Source of the DNA: Bacteroidota bacterium
GTDB taxonomy: Bacteria; Bacteroidota; Bacteroidia; Bacteroidales; WCHB1-69
Direction: 5' to 3'
Length of the DNA: 36,424 bases
Assembly (NCBI GenBank): GCA_017860455.1
Contig: JAGDMF010000021.1
Span: forward strand, 1 to 36,424
Numbering within the stretch: the first letter of the stretch is position 1; every line of letters starts with the position of its first letter. This document shows, in pieces, positions 15,801 through 25,392 of the stretch. A model generated the notes under the pieces. It worked only from the letters and a program-made list of their open reading frames with translations, was not told the origin of the DNA and did not search any database. A program made the translations under genes and the position numbers.

Positions 15801-16281
15801 GAAAAAAGTGATTTTTAAAACAGCACTATTAGGAAGTCAGAAAACAAATAACTCCACTTTTTTTGAATCGAATAATTACAAAATTGATTTGAGACAATCT
15901 AAATCGGATATTCAGATAACGCTTCCGTTCCATTTGTTACTTAATCTCAATTATACCTATAAACAGAAAAAAAATCTTTTGGGTACTCAAAAAATGTTGG
16001 ATCATGAGATGGAAATGGAGTTACAATACCGCTCTCCCCAAAAAAGCACCTGGATGGCAAAATTTAAGTATTTGTATTTAAAATCCGATCAGAATCTATC
16101 CGGAAATATAGGTTATGATATGCTAGAAGGAATGGCATTAGGGAAGAATGCAGTCTGGAGTTTGGTTTATCAGTTTCAATTTTCCGACTATTTGTTACTT
16201 GATTTTCAGTATTATGGAAGAGCATCACAGTTCAACAAAACTATACATACCGGAAATATGCAAATTAAAGTGATTTTTTAA
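12814..16281 (+). CDS. Very large outer-membrane beta-barrel-like protein, function unknown
   Basis: This 1155-residue protein has a signal peptide (MKLIFKHLILLVLLILSMTWSNA|Q). A well-ordered N-terminal half carries motifs I associate with a conserved but unnamed Bacteroidota family: GSIARSFSVGNNQDF, then NITDKNVPVQPEGNTR, FDKIFIELNYKNRWILTAGDIE, SKGKYARQKLNLQNGKQGPY and GSERVYMDNKLLTRG with DYTIDYNTGELTF. The C-terminal 650 residues are rich in alternating aromatic strands and end in MQIKVIF, as outer-membrane barrels do. The strand pattern and GDIE-type motif recall parts of SprA/Sov, the T9SS translocon, but it is about half that size. It stands alone with its own promoter, directly upstream of the porP-gldKLMN operon. 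Confidence 0.65.
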   Translation: MKLIFKHLILLVLLILSMTWSNAQTSIQKKTRIILIDSSCVKLDTLSILPGSFMINNLNPELYEVDYIQATIFFKDSSAFGKDIQISYSTLDYDFSKPLYHKKLDLISPKGNTYQPDIITFPLGNFQPFSDNNTLESNGSIARSFSVGNNQDFVLNSAMNIQLSGFLAPDLEIKANITDKNVPVQPEGNTRIIQDFDKIFIELNYKNRWILTAGDIEIQKPYSHFLNLNKKIMGVTFFTDQKWDKGNSFQSKTGGGISKGKYARQKLNLQNGKQGPYKLTGNELNTVVIILSGSERVYMDNKLLTRGLDQDYTIDYNTGELTFSAKNLITTEKEINVEYEYSELSYSRYSLYSFNQFKSEKNSRLLITVNFFNEQDLKNNSIQPTLTDSMKSFLSTLNDAELPLYPGIDTSSFYPGEILYVHKDTTINDLVYQFYQYSTDQSLTLYRLNFTYLGENQGDYILISSGANGRVFQWVAPIHNVKQGNYEPVIKLVMPKLTQMGTIGLQYDLSKSFAIQSEFAFSNYDQNLFSKQDDQDNVGYSYLLNATYSKKWNENDSILKAWNWNSSVGYEFVNKNFYTPERYRSIEFYKDYNLDDQYLASHNQHNLMFNSSISNEKRGETKYLFNYYTIEQEFTSFKNQIISNHNFKNYFFQTNTSFLLKNDSLHSSIFWRTLSSFSKKFRSFETGFIERFDRNIFKNLLSDSLERNSFQINELSWYIQNTDSVKHSYRLQIKNFLEDKVQNNQLNRNQIAYEVQTSYEFLIQQNQSINGVGTYRKSYLKDSMNLFNQEDFFVGSLEYKARFFKNALVLNTYYEAGSGVEQKKIFSFIKVAVGQGTHIWNDYNQNGIEELNEFEIAVFQNEANYIKIWITSNEYINSYSNSFVQTIQLKPALLWGNKKGFLKVISGFNNNTLVRFYQKNTRTHLLEAVNPFKIDSQDSSLITSNVVVNNNLTFNYFSFCSFDYYYKYTNNKLFLYYGPEWNSNQSNEIVARFRIGKKVIFKTALLGSQKTNNSTFFESNNYKIDLRQSKSDIQITLPFHLLLNLNYTYKQKKNLLGTQKMLDHEMEMELQYRSPQKSTWMAKFKYLYLKSDQNLSGNIGYDMLEGMALGKNAVWSLVYQFQFSDYLLLDFQYYGRASQFNKTIHTGNMQIKVIF

Positions 16282-16598
16282 AGGCTATATTTATACAATG
16301 TCTAAATAAGGTATTTAAAATACATTATAACAGATAATTAACATTGTTAACAATCGAGTGTTGAAATTAATGAAAAAAAAAAGATACAAGCTATAAATAA
16401 AAGGTGTGTTTTTTAAGTAAAAATTATTGTATTTTTGAGGGTTAAATTTTTTACTAAAAAAACCGAAAAGATTGTAACATTTTTTTAAAAAGTAAGTAAC
16501 AGTTAAAGATAGGAAAATTAAGAATTGGCTAGGGAACTCAACATGTTGACAGTAAGGATTTTAACAAACTAAAAAAGCAAAAACAAAAGTAAACGACT
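16282..16598 (+). promoter_or_regulatory. Intergenic leader of the T9SS operon with -7 box at 16430
   Basis: This 317-base AT-rich gap has no convincing ORF, no terminator hairpin and no phased repeat. TATTTTTG at 16430-16437 fits the -7 consensus, so the transcript would carry a 5' leader of roughly 155 bases before porP. A second weak patch at about 16480-16520 is unassigned. No clear terminator for the barrel gene is visible, so read-through into the operon is possible. Confidence 0.5.
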
Positions 16599-17615
16599 AT
16601 GAGACGAAGCGTTACTATTTTATTTTTTTTGTTAATTAGCGGTTTTTGCGCTAATGCGCAACAAGATGCTCAATTTACATTATTCCCATGGGCTAATTAT
16701 TATTTTAATCCGGGATCAGCAGGTGAGCAACACAATACGCTTTGCTTTACCGGTTTGTTTCGTCAACAATACGCCGGTTACCGTGATGTGATCCCCAATA
16801 CTGATTCTTCATATAGTACAGGTGGTCAACAGATTCTGTTTAATATGGAATCTTATTTAAGAAAATTAAGAGGTGGATTAGGATTATCCATTATCAAAGA
16901 TAAAAACGGTTGGTTTGAAAATGTTGGATTACGTTTAGGATATGCATACAAATTGAATTTACCTTCCGGTAGATTAGGTATCGGATTTCAGGTTGGCTTT
17001 TTACAACAATCTTTAACCGATGCAGAATTAAGACCAATTCAAATAGGTGACCCTGTTATTGAGGCTTTAGTAAAAGAACCTTTTATGAATTTTGATGTGA
17101 ACTTCGGATTGTTCTATAAAGCATCTAATTGGTATGCAGGTGCTTCTGCAACTCAGATTTTATCCAATGTCAGAATTTCAGGAGAAAATCAATTTTTGAA
17201 ATTAGCCAGACAAATATATATTCATGGTGGTTATGTATATGCGGTTCCATTTGATCCTGCATGGACTATTGAACCTAACGCTATGATAAAAACAGATTTA
17301 AGTATTATTCAATTTGATTTATTAGTATTGGCAAGATACAATAATATATTATGGGGTGGTTTACATTATCGTATTCAAGATGCTGTATCCATAGTTTTTG
17401 GAGCAAGACCATTCTATAGTGATCCTAATCCTTATCTAAAAGGTTTAGATATGGGATTATCATACAGTTTTACAACCAGTGAATTGGGTGGATTTCAGGT
17501 AAATCGAAGTATGGGGGATATTGAATTTGTGGTTAGATATTGTTTCGATATTTTTAGACCGGTTTATAACGTAGGTTATGGACAATCAAGGAATATATAC
17601 AAAAATCAGTATTAA
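16599..17615 (+). CDS. porP: PorP/SprF-family T9SS outer-membrane protein
   Basis: This 338-residue protein has a signal peptide (MRRSVTILFFLLISGFCANA|Q). The family opening follows at once: QDAQFTLFPWANYYFNPGSAGEQHNTLCFTGLFRQQYAGYRD. Later come GGLGLSIIKDKNGWFENVGLRLGYAYKL and a barrel-like C-terminus. PorP-type proteins sit in the outer membrane; members of the family bind partner adhesins or the periplasmic ring. Its place as first gene ahead of gldK matches the porPKLMN order of Porphyromonas. Many paralogues exist in Bacteroidota, so the symbol rests on operon position. The gap to gldK is 48 bases. Confidence 0.9.
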   Translation: MRRSVTILFFLLISGFCANAQQDAQFTLFPWANYYFNPGSAGEQHNTLCFTGLFRQQYAGYRDVIPNTDSSYSTGGQQILFNMESYLRKLRGGLGLSIIKDKNGWFENVGLRLGYAYKLNLPSGRLGIGFQVGFLQQSLTDAELRPIQIGDPVIEALVKEPFMNFDVNFGLFYKASNWYAGASATQILSNVRISGENQFLKLARQIYIHGGYVYAVPFDPAWTIEPNAMIKTDLSIIQFDLLVLARYNNILWGGLHYRIQDAVSIVFGARPFYSDPNPYLKGLDMGLSYSFTTSELGGFQVNRSMGDIEFVVRYCFDIFRPVYNVGYGQSRNIYKNQY

Positions 17616-17663
17616 CAATAATTTATGACAATTAAACGTTTTCTACATTATAAAGTGAACAAC

Positions 17664-19100
17664 ATGAAAAGATTAGCATTTGTATTTTTAGTTGCTGTTT
17701 TATTTTCAGCATGTCAAAATTCTGGAGACGGACAGTTAGTCGGTGTTCAAGATCGACCTGAGTATCTCGATTTATCACCATTTGGAATGGTTTATGTCCC
17801 AGCCGGTCACTATACCATGGGTACAGGAGATCAAGATGTTCCCTACGCAACTACAAACCAATCAAAAAGTGTTACAGTCGTAGCATTTTGGATGGATGAA
17901 ACCGAAATTACCAACAATGAGTATCGCCAATTTGTAGAATGGGTGAAAGACTCAGTAGCACATTGCCTTCTTGGAGAATTAGAAGGGGATGAAATTAGAG
18001 GTAAATATGGTCATTATCTCAGATATGACAAAAATACCGCTTTTGGTGATAATGAAGAGGGTTCCATTATTGAACCAAAATTAATCAATTGGAGAGAAGA
18101 GATTCCTTGGGATTCTAAAGATGTTGAAGAGATCGAAGCTCTTAGTCCATTGTTTAATAAAATTAATTCAAGATATTACCATTATCGTCCCAATACACTT
18201 AATATTTCCATGTTGAATTTTGAATATTGGACTATGGATTTAAGTGCTTACAGAGATCGTGAAGATCCAACCATTCGCGGTGCTGCCGTTAAAGAATTGG
18301 AAGGTAGTGATTTAGGAGGTATCTATGCTAATCGCCCCAGTCACTTGAATAATGGTTTTGAGAAATTTATTCGTAGAGATGTTGTCAATATTTATCCTGA
18401 TACCCTTTGCTGGAATCACGATTATACTTACTCATACAATGAACCAATGGCTTTGAACTATTTCTCTAATCCACAGTTTGACAATTATCCTGTTGTTGGT
18501 GTAAGCTGGAGACAAGCTAAAGCATTTGTTTACTGGAGAACTCATATTCGTCATGCATTCTTAAATTCAATTGCTGCTGCAAATGAACAAGAATTCAGAT
18601 TACCAACTGAAGCTGAATGGGAATGGGCTGCCAGAGGAGATCTCGACAATAACCCTTATCCATGGGGAGGTCCTTATACTCAAAATGCTAACGGATGTTT
18701 CTTAAGCAACTTCAAACCACAACGTGGTAACTATGCAGCTGATGATAATATTTATCCAGGTATTGTAGCACATTATCATCCAAACGATTTCGGCTTGTTC
18801 GATATGTCAGGTAACGTAGCTGAATGGTGTAACGATGCATTTGATAAATCATCTGTTAACTTTACACACGATTTGAACCCAAGTTATGTATATTATGCTA
18901 AAAAAGGGGATTCTCCTGAAAAGAAAAGAAAAGTGATTCGTGGTGGATCCTGGAAAGATATCAGCTATTTCACAACTGTTTATGCTAAAACATTTGAATA
19001 TCAAGATACTTGTAAAGCTTACGTAGGATTCCGTTGTGTTCAATCTTACATGGGTCGCCAAAGAGGGGATAATTATTCATCTGCATCTCATATTTACTAG
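17664..19100 (+). CDS. gldK: T9SS ring lipoprotein GldK/PorK
   Basis: This 478-residue lipoprotein has a signal MKRLAFVFLVAVLFSAC, with Cys at residue 17. An in-frame ATG at 17625 lies upstream but would spoil the signal peptide. The body is a formylglycine-generating-enzyme-like (SUMF1) fold: FGMVYVPAGHYTMG near residue 40, FWMDETEITNNEYRQFV, VVGVSWRQAKAFVYWR, FRLPTEAEWEWAARGD, MSGNVAEWCND, KVIRGGSW and YVGFRCV. In T9SS this fold is structural: with GldN it forms the periplasmic ring attached to the outer membrane. It is followed after 59 bases by gldL. Confidence 0.96.
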   Translation: MKRLAFVFLVAVLFSACQNSGDGQLVGVQDRPEYLDLSPFGMVYVPAGHYTMGTGDQDVPYATTNQSKSVTVVAFWMDETEITNNEYRQFVEWVKDSVAHCLLGELEGDEIRGKYGHYLRYDKNTAFGDNEEGSIIEPKLINWREEIPWDSKDVEEIEALSPLFNKINSRYYHYRPNTLNISMLNFEYWTMDLSAYRDREDPTIRGAAVKELEGSDLGGIYANRPSHLNNGFEKFIRRDVVNIYPDTLCWNHDYTYSYNEPMALNYFSNPQFDNYPVVGVSWRQAKAFVYWRTHIRHAFLNSIAAANEQEFRLPTEAEWEWAARGDLDNNPYPWGGPYTQNANGCFLSNFKPQRGNYAADDNIYPGIVAHYHPNDFGLFDMSGNVAEWCNDAFDKSSVNFTHDLNPSYVYYAKKGDSPEKKRKVIRGGSWKDISYFTTVYAKTFEYQDTCKAYVGFRCVQSYMGRQRGDNYSSASHIY

Positions 19101-19112
19101 AAAATTACAAAC

Positions 19113-19139
19113 AAATCATTAATAAATCATTAAATCATT
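19113..19139. repeat. Octamer repeat aaatcatt x3 between gldK and gldL
   Basis: Three exact aaatcatt units, the first separated from the second by aat, lie 12 bases after the gldK stop. This is the only short-period array seen inside an operon. It occupies most of the 59-base gap before gldL. Confidence 0.6.
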
Positions 19140-19159
19140 AACTAATTAAAAATTTTATT

Positions 19160-19888
19160 ATGGGACTTTATCAACTTGTAAGAAGCAAAAATTACAAAAA
19201 TTTTATGGCGAAATTGTACGGTTTGGGTGCAGCAGTAGTAATCTTAGGAGCGTTGTTCAAAATTCTTCACTGGCCTGGAGCTGACATTATGCTTATGGTA
19301 GGTATGAGTACTGAAGCAATCATTTTTTCTTTCTCTGCTTTTGAACCTCTTCACGTAGAATATAACTGGGCTTTGGTTTATCCTGAATTAGCCGTTGGTC
19401 ACGAAGATGAAGGTGCACCAAAATCTAAAAAGAAAGAATTACCAAAAGGTAATATCACTCAACAATTAGATAATATGTTGGAACAAGCTAAGGTGGGACC
19501 TGAATTGATTGAAAGTTTAGCTGCCGGAATGAGAAACTTAGCTGATAATGCTAAAAAATTAACCGGTACTGCTGATGCAACTTCAGCAACTGACAATTAT
19601 GTAAATAGCTTAATCAAAGCTGGTGAATCTGCAAGAAACTTAACTCTTCAATATGATAAAACAGCTTCTGCTATGTCTTCATCTTATGATGTTCAGGCTC
19701 AAAGCTCTCAAGTGATTATTGATAGTTACAAAAAAATGGAACAAAGTGTTAAAGCTTATGCTGATACCTTAAATTCATCATTAGAACAAACAATCAAATA
19801 TAAAGAAGAAGTGGACAAACTTACTAAAAATGTTGCTCAAATCAGCAATATCTATGGTAATATGTTAGCTGCAATGGGTGGTAAATAA
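19160..19888 (+). CDS. gldL: T9SS motor membrane protein GldL/PorL
   Basis: This 242-residue inner-membrane protein has two N-terminal helices (about 19-35 and 42-60). The segment GAAVVILGALFKILHWPGADIMLMVGMSTEAIIFSFSAFEP is diagnostic in its parts: the KILHWPG loop and Glu52 inside helix 2, equivalent to the conserved acid needed for proton flow. The cytoplasmic remainder is helical and coiled-coil-like, rich in Ala, Ser and Lys. GldL surrounds a GldM dimer and uses the proton gradient to drive secretion and, where present, gliding. Confidence 0.97.
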   Translation: MGLYQLVRSKNYKNFMAKLYGLGAAVVILGALFKILHWPGADIMLMVGMSTEAIIFSFSAFEPLHVEYNWALVYPELAVGHEDEGAPKSKKKELPKGNITQQLDNMLEQAKVGPELIESLAAGMRNLADNAKKLTGTADATSATDNYVNSLIKAGESARNLTLQYDKTASAMSSSYDVQAQSSQVIIDSYKKMEQSVKAYADTLNSSLEQTIKYKEEVDKLTKNVAQISNIYGNMLAAMGGK

Positions 19889-19941
19889 TCATGCAATGCC
19901 AATATCAATCTAAATTATTAACAATTTAAAAAGAAAAGATT

Positions 19942-21567
19942 ATGGGTGCAACAAATTGTCCGGAAACCCCCCGGCAGCGTATGATTGGGATGATGTATTT
20001 GGTGTTAACAGCAATGCTTGCGCTAAATGTATCTAAAGATATCCTGAATGCATTTTCAACCGTTGATGAGGCATTGACAATGTCAACTCAAATCACTAAT
20101 AAGGGAATCTCAGGTTTCCAAAGAAAATTAGCATTGGAGAAAGCATCTCAAGGTGAAGCCAAAGTAAAAAATGCGGAAATTATGGTTAACGAAATCGTTA
20201 GAGAATCTGACCAATTGGTTGACTATATTGAAAAAATGAAAGTGGAACTTTTAATTGCAGTTGATGGAACTGAAAAAACAGAAGACGGAAAAATCAAAAC
20301 TGCTAATGATATTAAAAGTAAAGATAATATCAGTAAAGCTCACCGCTTTATGTTTGGAGAAGATAAAGCTTTAAATTCCGGTAAAGCAGTTGATCTTAGA
20401 AAAAAGATTGAAGCTTACAGAAATAAAATCTTATCTTTTGTGAAACCTGAAGGAAGACAAATTATAGGTGATCAAATTGGATTAAAAGTAAACGAAAATT
20501 ATAAGAATAAAGATGGTGCTCCAGAAAATTGGGAAGTTCACTATTTCGGCCATCAAATTATGATTGCTACTTACACTTTACTTAACAAAACTATTGGTGA
20601 AATCAGAAATGCTCAATCTATTATGTTGAATTATGCCATTGGATCTACAACAGCTGATGACTTCAAATTCAACCAAATTCAAGCCAGAGCTATTCCTGTT
20701 TCTCAAATGGTATTTCAAGGTGATAAATATTCTGCTGACGTAATTGTAGCTGCATTTGATGACAGACAAAGTCCGGAAGTTTATTACAGAATGGGTGCTG
20801 ATACTTTAATTTCTACTGAAGGCGCAACTCGTTTGGATGGTCAAAACGGTATTGTTAAGTTGGAAATTCCAGCAGGATCTCCAGGTGAACAAAAATTCGC
20901 CGGTTTTATCAGAGTTACCAAACCTGATGGAACACAAACTAACTACGCATTTAAAGATAAATACACCGTTTTAAAACCATCTGCTACTGTAGCAGCTGAA
21001 AAAATGAATGTATTTTATGCTAATATTGATAATCCGGTTTCCGTTAATGCTCCTGTAGCACCAGATAAAATCTCTATCAATTTAACTGGTGGCGGTACTG
21101 CAACTAAAACTGCACCGGGTAACTTTAATGTTAGAGTTACTGATGCAATGGTTGGTAGAACTGTAACGGTTAATGTAAGTGCTGAAAGTGGTGGTAGAAC
21201 CGCTCAAATGGGTGGTACTGTATTCCGTGTAAAACGGGTACCTGATCCACAAGCCAGAATTGGTGGTAACTATACCGGTGGTAGAGTTTCTAAAAACGAT
21301 CTTTTGGCTAATCCATTTATTAATGCTCAAATGCCTCAGGATTTTGCATATCAATTACAGTGGAAAATTACTGCTTATCAAGTAATTTTTAATGTAAAAG
21401 GGATGGAAGATACACCAATTACAGTTCAAGGAGGCGCATTTACCGAGACTTTGAAAACTAAAATCAAAAATGCTATTCCCGGGACAGTTATTATTTTCCA
21501 AGGAATTAAAACGTCTTCTGAAGCAGGACCAAGATCTTTAAATGAGATCACAGTTCGTATTAAATAG
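19942..21567 (+). CDS. gldM: T9SS motor protein GldM/PorM
   Basis: This 541-residue protein has one N-terminal helix (about 13-33) with the conserved PRQRMIGMMYLVLTAMLALNVSKDIL segment. Arg11 in PRQ aligns with the Arg that pairs with the GldL glutamate. The periplasmic part shows the family's successive domains: a helical D1 region (about 40-220), then beta-rich D2 to D4 ending in TVIIFQGIKT and LNEITVRIK. GldM transmits motor rotation from the inner membrane to the GldK/GldN ring. It follows gldL by 53 bases and precedes gldN by 16 bases. Confidence 0.97.
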   Translation: MGATNCPETPRQRMIGMMYLVLTAMLALNVSKDILNAFSTVDEALTMSTQITNKGISGFQRKLALEKASQGEAKVKNAEIMVNEIVRESDQLVDYIEKMKVELLIAVDGTEKTEDGKIKTANDIKSKDNISKAHRFMFGEDKALNSGKAVDLRKKIEAYRNKILSFVKPEGRQIIGDQIGLKVNENYKNKDGAPENWEVHYFGHQIMIATYTLLNKTIGEIRNAQSIMLNYAIGSTTADDFKFNQIQARAIPVSQMVFQGDKYSADVIVAAFDDRQSPEVYYRMGADTLISTEGATRLDGQNGIVKLEIPAGSPGEQKFAGFIRVTKPDGTQTNYAFKDKYTVLKPSATVAAEKMNVFYANIDNPVSVNAPVAPDKISINLTGGGTATKTAPGNFNVRVTDAMVGRTVTVNVSAESGGRTAQMGGTVFRVKRVPDPQARIGGNYTGGRVSKNDLLANPFINAQMPQDFAYQLQWKITAYQVIFNVKGMEDTPITVQGGAFTETLKTKIKNAIPGTVIIFQGIKTSSEAGPRSLNEITVRIK

Positions 21568-21583
21568 TAAAAAAATAATAAAC

Positions 21584-22525
21584 ATGAAAAAATTAACCTT
21601 AATTTCGATTGCGCTTTTCTTCGTGGGTTTCATTTTTGCTCAGGAAGAGGGTGGTGGTAGCACCTTGCAACAACCAACACGTCCTGTAGAGTTTCCTTGG
21701 CAACAAATGGATGTCGATACATTTTCTGTACCGGTTTCTCCCGTTTTTATCCGCCAAAGTGATGTTTTCTACTATCATACCGTTTGGAGAATCATTGACT
21801 TAAGAGAAAAAAGGAATCATCCTTACTATTTTCCAACTACCAGAAGAGGTACCTGGAGAAGCTTAGCTCAAACCATTTTTGATGCCATCGATTTTAACCA
21901 TCCTGAAAATCTTAACTCACTTCCTGTTTATAGTGATGAATTTTGTGAGTTGAAATTAACTCCTGAAGAAAAGAGAAATATCCTTTCCAATCCAAAAACA
22001 AGGGATATTATCGATCCTGAAACTGGTCAAAAAATTAATACTGAGGATTATCTTGAAGAGTTTCAGCCTTATGAAATTTTATCTTATAGGATTAAAGAGA
22101 TTTGGTTTTTTGATAAACAACGGTCTGTTTTAGAAGTAAGAATACTTACTATCACTCCGGTTGTTGAATATGAAAGGCCTTCTGCTGCTCCGGATCCAAA
22201 TGCAACACCTTCTGCTGATGAAGAGGAAAATTATGTAGAGGTTCCAAAAGCTCAAAGATCTGCAGGTGTTATTAAATGGGATGATTTAAGACCTTACCTC
22301 GTTAAACAAGAGATGTTTAATGTAAAAAACAATGCCGCTCGTTTGTCTTATGATGATGCAATCACCTGGAAAAGACAATTTGCAAGCTTTGTTTTTCAAG
22401 AACAAAATACTTATAGCGATCGTATGATTCAAGATTATATTAAAAATCCAAGAGATCAAAGAATTGAATCTGATATCATTATTGATAAAATCAGATCCTT
22501 TGAACATGAACTTTGGGAATTCTAA
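21584..22525 (+). CDS. gldN: T9SS periplasmic ring protein GldN/PorN
   Basis: This 313-residue protein has a signal peptide [20 protein letters not shown]. An upstream in-frame ATG at 21542 lies inside gldM and would bury the signal. Typical GldN features include [59 protein letters not shown] and the late [15 protein letters not shown] with [11 protein letters not shown]. It binds GldK to form the ring and contacts GldM. A short Pro/Ala/Asp/Glu-rich insert near residues 200-220 is likely a flexible linker. It is the last gene of the operon; a strong terminator follows 19 bases later. Confidence 0.96.
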   Translation: MKKLTLISIALFFVGFIFAQEEGGGSTLQQPTRPVEFPWQQMDVDTFSVPVSPVFIRQSDVFYYHTVWRIIDLREKRNHPYYFPTTRRGTWRSLAQTIFDAIDFNHPENLNSLPVYSDEFCELKLTPEEKRNILSNPKTRDIIDPETGQKINTEDYLEEFQPYEILSYRIKEIWFFDKQRSVLEVRILTITPVVEYERPSAAPDPNATPSADEEENYVEVPKAQRSAGVIKWDDLRPYLVKQEMFNVKNNAARLSYDDAITWKRQFASFVFQEQNTYSDRMIQDYIKNPRDQRIESDIIIDKIRSFEHELWEF

Positions 22526-22544
22526 AATTTTTCATGTTAATTTG

Positions 22545-22577
22545 AAAAAGGCTATCCAACAGGATAGCCTTTTTTTT
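22545..22577 (+). terminator. Rho-independent terminator of the T9SS operon
   Basis: A perfect 13-base stem, aaaaaggctatcc pairing with ggatagccttttt, has a 4-base loop (aaca) and a T run of eight. The leuS -7 box starts 3 bases after the T run, so stop and start signals abut. Confidence 0.93.
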
Positions 22578-22579
22578 CG

Positions 22580-22587
22580 TACTTTTG
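22580..22587 (+). promoter_or_regulatory. -7 box TACTTTTG for leuS
   Basis: TACTTTTG fits TAnnTTTG and ends 26 bases before the ATG at 22614. Any -33 element would have to lie inside the terminator stem; I see no TTTG there. Confidence 0.55.
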
Positions 22588-22613
22588 CACCCTATATTAA
22601 AATATGTATCACA

Positions 22614-25376
22614 ATGGACTATAATTTTAGAGAGATCGAGAAAAAATGGCAGGAAAACTGGCAAAAAAATAAAGTTTTTAAGGCTGAAATCGATAATTCC
22701 AAACCAAAATTCTATGTATTGGATATGTTTCCTTATCCATCTGGTGCCGGTTTGCATGTAGGACATCCATTGGGATATATTGCTTCTGATATCTATTCTC
22801 GTTATAAAAGACAAAAAGGTTTTAATGTTTTGCATCCTATGGGTTACGATGCTTTTGGATTACCTGCAGAACAATATGCTATCCAAACAGGTCAACATCC
22901 TGCAACCACTACTGCAATCAATACTGCACGTTATAGAGAACAATTGGATAAAATAGGGTTCTCTTACGATTGGGATAGATCCTTTAAAACCTGTGATCCG
23001 GATTATTATAAATGGACCCAATGGACTTTCATCCAACTCTTTAATCACTACTATTGCACTGATGCTCAACAAGCAAGACCTATTTCTGAATTAGAGGATG
23101 TATTCTCTATGGAAGGAACGAAAAATATTAAACCGGCTCAAACAGAAAAATTATCATTTACTGCAGAAGAATGGAACCATTGGTCTCATGAAGAACAACA
23201 ACAGATCCTATTGAATTATCGTTTAGCTTATTTGGCGGATACCTGGGTAAATTGGTGCCCCAAATTGGGAACCGTGTTAGCAAACGATGAGGTTGTAAGT
23301 GGATTGTCAGTTCGAGGAGGTTATCCTGTAGAACGTAAATTGATGAAACAGTGGATTTTACGTGTTTCTGCTTATGCTGAAAGATTGCTACAAGGGTTAG
23401 AAAGTGTGGACTGGTCAGATTCTATTAAAGAGATTCAAAAAAACTGGATCGGAAAAAGTGAAGGTGCATTTATTCAATTCTCATTAGATCAACATCCGGG
23501 GACTTTGGATATTTTTACCACAAGACCCGATACCATCTACGGGGTTACTTTTATGGTGCTTTGTCCGGAACACCCTTTGATTGAACAACTTACGACTCAA
23601 GAACAAAAAGAGGAAGTAACTTCCTATATTTTTAAGGCCAAAAACAGAACTGAAACAGAACGACAAACTGATGTCAAAAAAGTTTCAGGTGTTTTCACCG
23701 GTTCTTATGCAATCAATCCTTTTACTTTGGAGAAAATACCGGTTTACATTGCAGAATATGTTTTAGCCGGATATGGCACCGGAGCGATTATGGCTGTTCC
23801 TGCTCATGATAGTCGTGATTATGCTTTTGCCAAATTTTTCCAATTGCCTATTAAAGAAGTGATTAGTGGAGGTGATATCACCAATGAAGCGTTTGAAGCC
23901 AAAGATGGGATTTGTGTTAATTCTGAGTTAATCAATGGATTAAATGCCAAAGAGGGAGCGAAAGTGATCATCGAAAACGTAAAGTCATCAGGAATTGGCT
24001 ACGGAACCATCAATTATAGATTAAGAGATGCCATTTTTAGCAGACAACGCTACTGGGGAGAACCATTTCCGGTTTACTATAAAAACGGATTACCTTATAT
24101 GTTGTCTGAGGATCAACTTCCATTGTTACTACCGGATATTGATAAATATTTACCTACGGAAACGGGAGAACCACCTCTTGCAAGAGCGCAAAACTGGACA
24201 ACAAAAGAGGGTTATCCTTTGGAAACAAGTACTATGCCCGGATTTGCCGGTTCCAGTGCTTACTACTTAAGATATATGGATCCCCATAATCAGGAACAGT
24301 TTTTTACTAAAGAAGCCAATCAGTACTGGGAAAACGTGGATCTATATGTAGGTGGGTCAGAACATGCTACAGGACACCTTATTTATTCAAGATTTTGGAA
24401 TAAATTCCTCTTTGATATCGGATTAACGGTTAAAGATGAACCATTTCAAAAAATGATTAATCAGGGGATGATTCAGGGGAGATCTAATTTTGTATATAGA
24501 ATTAATGGAACCAATACTTTTGTATCATTAGGTTTAAAAAATCAATATGAAGTTACCCCAATTCATGTGGATGTAAATATTGTAATCAATGATCACCTTC
24601 AAATTGAGGCATTTAAAAAATGGTTACCTGAATTTGAAAATGCAGAGTTTATCCTTGAAGATGGAAAATATATTTGCGGCTGGGAAGTGGAAAAAATGTC
24701 CAAAACCAAATATAATGTTCAGAACCCTGACGATTTAGTGGATAAATATGGAGCAGATACACTGAGAATGTATGAAATGTTCTTAGGACCAGTGGAATTG
24801 GCTAAACCTTGGGATACTAATGGAATTGAAGGTGTTTTCAGATTTATCAGGAAATTCTGGAGATTATATCACAATCATGAAAATATTTTTACTGTTACTG
24901 ATGAGGCCCCAACACGTGAGGAGCTTAAAATCTTACATAAAACGATACAGAAAATTGAGAGTGACAATGAAAGATTCTCATTCAACACTGCTGTAAGTGC
25001 TTTTATGATCTGTACCAATGAATTAGCAGAAAAAAAATGCAATAAAAGAGCTATCTTAGAACCATTGCTTATTCTTCTTTCCGCTTATGCACCTCATATT
25101 GCTGAAGAATTATGGTCACTTTTAGGCCATGTCGATACTATCACTTATGCAAAATATCCGGAGTTGGATCCCTCCATTTTAGTTGATAATAGTTTTAATT
25201 ACCCTGTTTCATTTAACGGAAAAACAAGATTTTTCAAAGAGTATTCTGTGGATATGAAACCTTCCGAAATTGAACAGGATATTCTCCATTCACCTGAAGC
25301 GGCCAAATGGATTGAAAACATTACTATTAAAAAAGTGATCATTGTCCCTAAGAAAATCATCAATATTGTTATTTAG
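22614..25376 (+). CDS. leuS: Leucyl-tRNA synthetase
   Basis: This 920-residue class I synthetase charges tRNA-Leu. The start [16 protein letters not shown] is typical of the family. The HIGH motif appears as HVGH at residues 48-51. The CP1 editing domain includes [11 protein letters not shown] and [19 protein letters not shown] with the conserved Asp. The KMSKS loop reads KMSKT (residues 694-698), a one-residue variant. An insert with [11 protein letters not shown] precedes it, as in other Bacteroidota enzymes. The frame is open upstream to 22464, but that part covers the terminator and the end of gldN. The flippase gene follows 16 bases later. Confidence 0.97.
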   Translation: MDYNFREIEKKWQENWQKNKVFKAEIDNSKPKFYVLDMFPYPSGAGLHVGHPLGYIASDIYSRYKRQKGFNVLHPMGYDAFGLPAEQYAIQTGQHPATTTAINTARYREQLDKIGFSYDWDRSFKTCDPDYYKWTQWTFIQLFNHYYCTDAQQARPISELEDVFSMEGTKNIKPAQTEKLSFTAEEWNHWSHEEQQQILLNYRLAYLADTWVNWCPKLGTVLANDEVVSGLSVRGGYPVERKLMKQWILRVSAYAERLLQGLESVDWSDSIKEIQKNWIGKSEGAFIQFSLDQHPGTLDIFTTRPDTIYGVTFMVLCPEHPLIEQLTTQEQKEEVTSYIFKAKNRTETERQTDVKKVSGVFTGSYAINPFTLEKIPVYIAEYVLAGYGTGAIMAVPAHDSRDYAFAKFFQLPIKEVISGGDITNEAFEAKDGICVNSELINGLNAKEGAKVIIENVKSSGIGYGTINYRLRDAIFSRQRYWGEPFPVYYKNGLPYMLSEDQLPLLLPDIDKYLPTETGEPPLARAQNWTTKEGYPLETSTMPGFAGSSAYYLRYMDPHNQEQFFTKEANQYWENVDLYVGGSEHATGHLIYSRFWNKFLFDIGLTVKDEPFQKMINQGMIQGRSNFVYRINGTNTFVSLGLKNQYEVTPIHVDVNIVINDHLQIEAFKKWLPEFENAEFILEDGKYICGWEVEKMSKTKYNVQNPDDLVDKYGADTLRMYEMFLGPVELAKPWDTNGIEGVFRFIRKFWRLYHNHENIFTVTDEAPTREELKILHKTIQKIESDNERFSFNTAVSAFMICTNELAEKKCNKRAILEPLLILLSAYAPHIAEELWSLLGHVDTITYAKYPELDPSILVDNSFNYPVSFNGKTRFFKEYSVDMKPSEIEQDILHSPEAAKWIENITIKKVIIVPKKIINIVI

Positions 25377-25392
25377 TTTTTAAATATCCATT

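Noticed and set aside
22464-22613. Longer start for leucyl-tRNA synthetase
   Set aside because: The extension covers the end of gldN and a strong terminator; the family's usual N-terminus begins at 22614.
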